This document shows positions 56,870 through 64,000 of a stretch of DNA of 64,000 nucleotides, piece by piece. How positions within the stretch are numbered: the first letter of the stretch is position 1; every line of letters starts with the position of its first letter. The notes beneath the pieces are model-generated. The model did no database searches and had not been told where the DNA came from. It saw only the letters and a list, made by a program, of their open reading frames with translations. The position numbers and the translations under genes are program-made. Source of the DNA: Catonia carolina (taxonomy: Eukaryota > Arthropoda > Insecta > Hemiptera > Achilidae); assembly GCA_035578175.1 (NCBI GenBank), contig JAQMRL010000001.1, positions 49,003,553-49,067,552 on the forward strand, in the 5' to 3' direction.

Positions 56870-58200
56870 TCATAGAATTTTTCCGTCCAGATTACAGCAC
56901 CTAGAGTAAAACATACGGATAAAAACACATTATGTATTGAAAAACACCGGTGATTATTAATTCGAATTATTCATCTTTCATTCCATTTTTTAAATAACGA
57001 GATGTAATTTTTTAAATCACTTGAGTGTTCAGAACTAGGCCTATTTTATATGAAATACGAATTAAAAAGAAACTTATTTTCTCAAAAATTATACTTATAA
57101 GCAGGTATTAATTTTGACACATTTAAATCTCTACTGCACGGAATATGTGTGCGTTTACACGTTACTTTAATTCAGAGAACGAATACTGAAGAACAACGTA
57201 AAGTTGGCAGATCTGCCAGCTGTTAAGCTGCACAAGAGTAAAAACGAAACGAATGGAAACCATGTCTAGCTGCCGAGCTTAAGCGGATTATTACAAAAAG
57301 GAAGTTGAGTATTTTGTCGACAAGCAAAAGGATTGTCTCTCGCCCTCGCTCCCTCTCTTACATATAGCCTACAGTATTATTTATCTTACTTGTTATCCTA
57401 GATTATATAAACGTACTCTATAATATAAAATGTGGCAAGTCTTTTCGAATCTGCTCGACTTATCTTCTTTTTATATGGCGATTGAACTGAAATTTTTATG
57501 AACTCAGATGAAAGTAAACAAATTCTGTTTATGCCTGCTGTAATAGGTAATTTCTGGTTCTTCTTAATAAAATCCTTTTATGGCCTACTTTTAACAGTGG
57601 TTGAATGCAAATAATAAAAAATCAACGTAAAATCAACTAAGAGGTTATATCCCTAGTCCTTCAGAATTTTTTTGAAAAACCCAATGTTTTTCTGAATTTT
57701 TGTAGATAAATATTTTGAAAAAATAGTGTATTTGCTTATTAATAACATTTTGTATTAATAAGTAATAATAAAAATTGATAAATAAATAAAACCGGCAGCA
57801 TGTCATAGGAAATATACAATTTTGTGATAATTTTGATTTGTATACCTCAATGTCTAGCTTAAAAATTGAATTACAATATTGATGCAGTTTGTTTTATTTA
57901 AATTTTCGTTAAATTCTCTACAAGTTGTGTAAGGTACGTAGAGGTAATAGTAATGTAGTGAATTTAACACAATATAATATGAAGCACGAAAAGCCGTACA
58001 CTATTTAGTCGAAATAATTTTTCAGTCTTAGTTACCAAAAATTTTTAAAAATTTACCATTTTTCTCAAATCATAATTTTCTGTCCACACAACCGATTTAC
58101 AATATTAAAACAAAATACAGCGAATTTCGTTTTCTAGGGCTCTTTGTAAGCAAACGGCAATACTATGTGTTTGGATCGCAAAAAATTATTTTGTATGCTG
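56870..58200. other. Stretch without recognisable feature
   Basis: AT-rich sequence. Nothing recognised on either strand. Confidence 0.3.
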
Positions 58201-58205
58201 ATCAA

Positions 58206-58825
58206 GACCGACCGGGTTGGTCTAGAGATAAAACCATCGCCGCGTTTAATCAGCTGTTTATCAGTTGATTTTCGGAGACGAAGGTTCCTAGTTCAAATCC
58301 TGGTAAAAGTAATTAATTACTTTTATACGAATTTAAATACATGACAGTGGTTACCGGTGTATAGCCTGATTTTCGTAAGGAGAGCGCTAGGCAAAACTTG
58401 CGTCTGCATTAGTATAGTCTTGTATGTACTGCAATAGTGCAGCGTATATTATCAACAATGGAACAGCATCCCTACAAAGTACTATTGCAGTTATACAGTT
58501 ATACAGTGAAGTGTATACAGTTGAAGTTATACAGTGGGTGTTGTCAATTTTCAACAACGCTCTGACTGTACATCTTACTGTAAGTCGGAGGGGTATGCGG
58601 GGTCAAAGTTATGTATGCGCATGCGTAGTCCAGTGCTCACACCAATTGGCTTGGCCTTTACTTTGATGGTTGGGATTTAATTAATCATACTCTCTCAGGA
58701 CTAGTCGGCCTGGGTATGTACAAGACTACACGTCACACATATCATCCTCATCTCATTGGGTCATGAGAGTTGCTTATTTCTCTGAATTGAACAGATTGCA
58801 ACGTACACACATTAGAGATTAAAGT
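58206..58825 (+). repeat. tRNA-derived SINE (family S2), copy 2, split by an insertion
   Basis: GACCGGGTTGGTCTAGAGAT (A box) and CTAGTTCAAATCC (B box) are followed by the S2 body up to ccggtgta (58361). The body resumes at 58659 with tactttgatggttggg and continues to cagattgcaacgtacacaca and attagagattaaa. Comparison with the copy at 29158-29470 (gtgtactttgat) shows that the intervening DNA is an insertion. Confidence 0.75.
58362..58658. mobile_element. 297-bp insertion with TA flanks inside the SINE
   Basis: TA at 58360-58361 and 58659-58660 flank a 297-bp segment absent from the other S2 copy. The sequence is richer in G+C than its surroundings and includes the phrase gcgcatgcgta. Clear terminal inverted repeats were not found. 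A TA target duplication suggests a Tc1/mariner-type non-autonomous element, but this is inference. Confidence 0.5.
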
Positions 58826-58829
58826 ACTG

Positions 58830-60230
58830 TAAGTTGGTCAAAAGGTTTGCTTATTGTTACAGAAATATTTGTTTAAAATTTTGAAGGTAAACAAAATGCT
58901 GCAACCATATGAGGTTATATCGTGACAAATTAATGAATAAATTTATCTGTTGGTGAGTACAGGTTGCATAAAAATGATTATAACCTTACTTAAATGATAA
59001 AACAAGTAATGTACAATTTAATTAAAATTATTTAGCAACCCTGAGATAAAATATTTTGATTATATTCAATCCACTTAAATTTCAAATTGTTGCATACTCC
59101 TGATTCACAAACTTAACCTATTTCTTCTAATATTCTAGTGTAGTAAACTCCTGTTTATCTGTTTGATTTTGTCATTTTGTTTGTTTGTTAGTATTATTAA
59201 GTCATACAGGCCTACTATTCCTTATTTTTCATTAAAGAAGGTTAAATTTTAACAGAATTCTAACAAGTGTCTTTTAATTCGTTCAATATTTTACATTTGC
59301 TTTACAATTAACTCGGCTGTAGTCGAACGGGCGTTACTACGGGAGGTGCTCTAATATGTAATCTTTCCTATAATGTGACGTCAATTTAATGTAGGTTAGC
59401 CAAAAGATAAAGGTAAGGAATAAAAATAAAATTTTAAAACAAATTTTATTCATGATTTAATGAAGAGAATACCTATGTACTTCAAGCAAAAAAGAATTAT
59501 TTTCACTAATCTGCAATAAAAAAAAGTGTGATAAAGGTAGACTCCCCACTTAATGTCAAATAATATTCAATTTGGTTCGAACATAAACAAAACTTTAAAT
59601 TGCCTTTGAATTATAGACAGGTCCAAATGAATAAAGTATTGATTAAATTTTTAATCAACGTAAATAAATGAAGCTACTCAACAAAAAACTATGAAAAAAT
59701 GAATGCAACTTTATTATTTTTGGAGAGACTGTACCTAATTAATTAAAATAATTTAATTATCCATACCTTTCAAATACAATAATAACCTCTACATTAAACT
59801 TTTTACATACCAAAAAAAATCTCAACCAGAGCGGCTAAAAAAATTGATAAAACAAGCATATTACATTAAATCGCACTACAGAAATTAGATCGGTGTGTTT
59901 TAAATTTGAAAAAATTAAACCTTTATCAGTTAAGCGGTTTTACAGTGTTTTTTTTATTGATTTTGAAGTACAAATTTTACGTTTATGTTTTTTCAAATAT
60001 GTAATTGAAAATAAATAAAATATTGTGCCGATTATTGCGGGTTCTTTTGGGGTCGGATAGTTTATAAATAATAAAAATTCCTTCTAAATTTATAGAAATT
60101 GTTTATTACAAATTAATTACTTACCTTAATTACGACGGTTATAACTACTAGTAAATGACAGTATTCACAGTATTCTTAATACACGTCAATACAACCATAA
60201 TTAAAAATCTTGAATTTTGTCGATTTGTCA
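58830..60230. other. Stretch without recognisable feature
   Basis: AT-rich sequence. Nothing recognised. Confidence 0.3.
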
Positions 60231-60554
60231 TTTCTTAAGGGTTCAGGCAAGGCCGCACTACACTACAGGCCGGAGTGCCCCCCACCACTCGCCGCTGCCA
60301 CGTCACGCTATGAGGTGGACATTTCTCCTCCTTGCCTCGTCTCTTATTGCGCCCAGTGATCTAGTTAGTCCGCAAAGAAGCTTAATATGTCTGTTTGTTC
60401 GACATAATTCTTAATTTAGTTTCTTCTAAATAATTCTAAATTTGTAGCACTTCTAATATTTTAGAAATAGTTTTAAAATGGTGGAAAATTGTAAATGTAA
60501 AGCATAGTTTTAAGTAGGTATGTCAAATTTTAGGACGATTATTATAAGCCTATT

Positions 60555-61651
60555 GTGACTACTACAGACGAAAGCTATGTATTTTTGCAACGTTTTTGTA
60601 ATTGGTTAGAGTCATGGAATAATCTTGAATTCCAGGGAGAGAAAGCAAATTCCCGGAGAGGGAAATTGTCCAACAAAACACATGTGGCTTTACTTCATAC
60701 ACCCTCTACTTTTCTTGAAATAATAAAGTATTTGATAGGTGACTTGAAATTTTCATACGTGTTATTAGGTAAATTTCAAACAGATAGTTTAGAGGCAAGA
60801 TTCTGTCAATACAGGCAAATGAGTGGGGCCTGCTACCAAATTCCAGTGAAACAAGTTTTGCAATCGGAGAACAAGTTAAGAGCTTTCAGTTTAATTAAGC
60901 TGTACTCTTCCAAAAATGTTGAGGTTCATATATCTGACATACTGCTATAAAAGTGACAACGATTGTGAAAAAAATGACTCAGATGAACATGTAGTTAATG
61001 TTATAGACGATTAGACGTAGACCTAGAGGAAGTTGAACTTTCTGATAACGATAGATTAGGTTTAGTGTACACAGCCGGTTATGTAGCTCACGTAGCTTTA
61101 AAGCACAATACTTGTACGTCCTGTTATGCCTCTTTGACTCTCAAAGGTACTGAATCAAATATTGTGCCTCAATGCAAAAACTATTATTTTAACATAATTA
61201 ATAGAGGTGGTTTAAAGTATCCATCAGATGAGTTATTCGAGATAATAGTAATCGCTTTCAGAGTGTTAAGACTGTTATTTCTGATAGATACGAAAGCGAT
61301 TTCTTGTGTGCTTCATATCAAAGAAAGGTTTTTATTAAAACTATAAATGAATTTATTGACCAGGGACATATAATGGGCAGAATTTGTAGTGAATGTGGAC
61401 TCCCTTATAAAAAACTTACTAATAAGTGTTTGTTTTCATTTAGTCATATTTTACTTAACAACTATTCTAAAAGTATCACTGACTGTATGTCGAAGCAAAG
61501 AAAAGACGTAAATGACAAAATAAAGAAGGCAACAAAAAGAAAATCTGATAAATTAAGTTCTATTAGTAATCCTAAGAAAGCTACAAAAAAAGCTAAGACA
61601 TTAAGCTCTATTACTCATCCAACGAAAATGTTGTATATTATACTATTGTGA
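60555..61651 (+). pseudogene. P-element/THAP9-like transposase, C-terminal half, frameshifted
   Basis: The first frame (60555-60950) reads HVALLHTPSTFLEIIKYLIG and SYVLLGKFQTDSLEARFCQY, then RQMSGACYQIPVKQVLQSEN. That is the conserved P-element block in which the last acidic residues (DxLExRF) belong to the catalytic domain. A stop and shift follow near 60950. The next frame (61065-61270) has YTAGYVAHVALKHNTCTSCY, the C-terminal cysteine-containing segment. Another shift near 61270 leads to the lysine-rich end (61304-61651). The N-terminal THAP DNA-binding domain, coiled coil and first catalytic residues are absent. Non-functional, but could be a source of TIR-matched DNA for mobilisation in trans. 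Confidence 0.8.
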
Positions 61652-61983
61652 CTAAAAAACTATATTAATACAAAATATAGGCCTACGATGTTTTATTTAG
61701 ACCCAGATTCCGTGACTCATGAATATATAGTATGTAAAACTGTAATAATTTTAAAACAGTAATGTATGAAATCAAATTTTATTCTTTGACTTTAGTAATA
61801 TTTAAAGAATTATTTGTAGTGGTTTATAACATTGTTTGTAAATTAAAAAGACAATACAGTTTTAACATTGCATAATCAGCTTAAGGATTTGTCAAAAAAA
61901 AATAATTACCTATACCAAGTTGTTTACTGATTAATGCAGAATAATAAAATATATAGCTTGTATTGATAAACTTTAATCAGTGG

Positions 61984-62245
61984 GGCAGGGCGCAATAGTT
62001 TTGAGCGCGGTACACTGAATCACCATAACAGCCTGTTGTGAGAGTGGCCGGCAGCCCACCTCATGCCGTGACGTCACAGCATGGGCACTCCGGCCTGTAG
62101 TGTAGTGTGGCCTTGGCAGGGCGCAATAGTTTTGAGCGCGGTACACTGAATCACCATAACAGCCTGTTGTGAGAGTGGCCGGCAGCCCACCTCATGCCGT
62201 GACGTCACAGCATGGGCACTCCGGCCTGTAGTGTAGTGTGGCCTT
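61984..62245 (+). repeat. Perfect 131-bp tandem duplication of the P-like 3' end
   Basis: 61984-62114 and 62115-62245 are identical by eye, base for base. Each contains the right TIR and a subterminal palindrome-like block (CATGCCGTGACGTCACAGCA then TG). Lack of any difference implies a recent duplication. Confidence 0.95.
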
Positions 62246-62259
62246 GGTTCAGGCCTTCA

Positions 62260-63430
62260 TTCATTAAAAAAATAACAGAAAAGATGTATCATCTAACGAG
62301 CCTGATCCGAATTTCTATACTCAGAACCTGTTGCATTACGATTTTTTTATATTTATTTATTTTAACTAATTTTGGACTAACGAATTTTATTTCCTAAACT
62401 ACTTAATAATTAAAACTTATAAGAAAAAACCCAATAGCTACTCATATTTTCTAGCTATTATAATTATCATAAGATATAACTCTAAAGTTACTCTCCTTTT
62501 AAATATTAGTATTTACCTATTGCTATTCTTATTTTCTGCGTACCATTTACCTAAAAGTAGCTCAATAGCTACTCTTACTTATAATATATAGCTTCAAACA
62601 TAAAACACTCAGAATTAGACAAAAATTATAAAAATTGATTGATGAAATTCATATAATACTTTTAGAAACAACATTATAATCTTATTTTCTAAATACCGAT
62701 TCTCTTATTTTCAAATATAAATACGCTTTCTAAAATATAATACTATACTTATTTTCTTAAACAAAACAAATTAATAATTTTAATTCAAAACAATTACTTA
62801 AACTGAGGTACACGATAATTATGATGAATTGATATTTATTACAAGATAATAATATACTATGATATTCTAAAATGAAATAGGTACGTTTATTTTCCAAAAT
62901 AATATACTCTTTTTTTGAATTAAACAAGGCGAAGATTTACTTATGCTTTAAACTTCTTCAGAGGTTTTAATTGTCGTGGTGTTGCAGCGCCTAAACATCA
63001 CATGCCGTAGAGATCTGTTTTCATGGCTCCTTGAAAATCTCTTCTCTTCATCATCCATCGTTTCGATGTTCAGATCCCGATAGAGAAATCATTCTGAAAT
63101 TGCATAACACATGATTCATTTTTATGAAGGCTGCCTTCACCATCCTATTCTTATCATTATTATCCTATTTCATTATTTTGTAACAGTAAAAAATTATTTC
63201 ATTTTATTCTGTGTTGTGATTATTTGTTCCATTCACCATTTCACCATTCCTAACAGTGCTCTTATTTCGTGTGACTTCTAAGGGTAACTACTACAAAATT
63301 TGAAACTTCAAAATTCAAGCCAAAAAGTAAAGGGAAATAGGATTTACCTCCTATAACTCATAACGTCTATCAGCTGTTCATTGAAAGTATTGTTTAATTG
63401 TTAGCTACTTGTGATTGTGTTTAAAAGTCT
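62260..63430. other. Stretch without recognisable feature
   Basis: AT-rich sequence up to the mariner coding relic. The left TIR of that mariner was not identified. Confidence 0.3.
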
Positions 63431-63437
63431 GTTAAAA

Positions 63438-64000
63438 ATGAGTTCTCCTTCATCTGATTGCACCAAGGAAGAAATGCGAGGTGTGATACGTTTCCTCAAT
63501 TTATTCAAGAAGGTATAAAACCAACAGAGATTATTCGTCAAGTGCAGCAGCAATACGGTTTCAGTTGTTTGAGTGGAAGCAAGATATGCGAACGGATTGA
63601 ACGATTTAAAAGTGATAGGATTTTTCTGTGTGATGACCAGTAGTCTGGTAGGCTTTCCACTTTAAAGACAGTAACCAACTGAATCTCAATAACCGATGAA
63701 TTACAGTTGATGGCATTGCAAGTGAGTTGAATGTAAGCTATGGAAATAGCATATTAAATCAACCATGAGTCTTTAAACTTCAAAAAGTCTGTGCTCGCTG
63801 GGTTCCACGCCAATTGACCAGCATTCACAAAGAAAATTGTTTGAAACTTTCCCAGAAGCATTTGGAACGTTACGAAGAAGAAGGAGACTCAATTATAAAG
63901 TGAATAATAACCGTTGATGAGACACGGGTTCATTGCTTTGAATCAGAGAATAACCGGCAAAGTTTAGTGTGGAAACATCCTTCATCTCCCGCAGCAAACA
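63438..64000 (+). pseudogene. Mariner transposase pseudogene (cut by the window edge)
   Basis: From the ATG at 63438: SSPSSDCTKEEMRGVIRFL. Then, in shifted frames, FIQEGIKPTEIIRQVQQQYG and ICERIERFKSDR (the first helix-turn-helix region). After further shifts come ISELNVSYG-like sequence, VCARWVPRQLTS-like sequence, HLERYEEEGDS and IITVDETRVHCFES, the first catalytic Asp block. The end is SLVWKHPSSPAA at the window edge. The order and wording fit mariner-type DD34D transposases. At least four frameshifts and several stops break it. The C-terminal half lies outside the window. Confidence 0.8.

Larger units (their letters stand above)
60249..62245 (+). mobile_element. P-element-like DNA transposon, N-terminally deleted, with duplicated 3' end
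   Basis: The left end AAGGCCGCACTACACTACAG continues GGCCGGAGTGCCC. The right end on the opposite strand is AAGGCCACACTACACTACAG and continues likewise, giving at least 32 bp of near-perfect TIR and weaker similarity to about 75 bp. GGTTCAGGC flanks both sides (60240-60248 and 62246-62254), fitting the 8-bp target duplication of the P superfamily; a 9-base match makes the exact end ambiguous by one base. Inside is the C-terminal half of a P/THAP9-like transposase. The last 131 bp are present twice in tandem. Confidence 0.88.

Noticed and set aside
60217..60414. 65-codon open frame at the left end of the P-like element
   Set aside because: It spans the target site and the terminal inverted repeat, so it is fortuitous.

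Overview
The window is AT-rich eukaryotic DNA, almost certainly from an insect. A hemipteran is likely, judging by the types of SINE, Helentron-like and mariner repeats, but that is inference from remembered repeat styles and not a proven assignment. It has very long introns, canonical GT-AG splice sites and many decayed transposable elements.

Only one host gene is supported: a mitoferrin-type mitochondrial carrier (SLC25 family) on the minus strand. Its exons lie at 46331-46209, 23107-22891, 4519-4463 and 375-68. All reading phases agree across the junctions, and the last exon(s) lie beyond position 1. The exons seen encode about 233 residues and carry the three carrier signatures PLDSVK, PADVVK and PLDVCK. 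Its introns are about 4.1, 18.4 and 23.1 kb, so positions 68-46331 are mostly intron. No host gene is recognised between 46.3 and 64 kb.

Layout. 4.6-5.5 kb: Helentron-like non-autonomous element 1. 7.9-12.8 kb: a nearly intact LINE with an 11-bp target duplication, an ORF1 carrying a 2A-like motif, and an ORF2 (endonuclease, reverse transcriptase, zinc-binding tail) broken by three single-base frameshifts. 16.3-18.6 kb: a Tigger/pogo-like element interrupted by a DUF4817-type Tc1/mariner element. 25-32 kb: SINEs, a repeat family with a hairpin 3' end, Helentron-like copy 2 and a decayed LINE. 34-37 kb: DNA-transposon transposase remnants, including a mariner with both ends. 38.1-40.7 kb: a composite of 440-bp tandem repeats, a GC-rich inverted terminus and Penelope-like sequence carrying hammerhead-ribozyme motifs. 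41 kb: a PIF/Harbinger remnant. 42-50 kb: dispersed repeats and LINE tails. 50.2-51.2 kb: two Penelope-like 3' ends in inverted orientation with a GIY-YIG endonuclease relic. 52-58 kb: further repeats, Helentron-like copy 3 and a SINE split by a 297-bp insertion. 60.2-62.3 kb: a P-element-like transposon with a perfect 131-bp tandem duplication of its 3' end. 63.4-64 kb: a mariner cut by the window edge.

The most interesting material is the hammerhead/Penelope/tandem-repeat composite at 38.1-40.7 kb, the 2A-like leader of the LINE ORF1, the Helentron-like family and the P-element-like end duplication. All homology calls were made by eye from family knowledge, without database searches.
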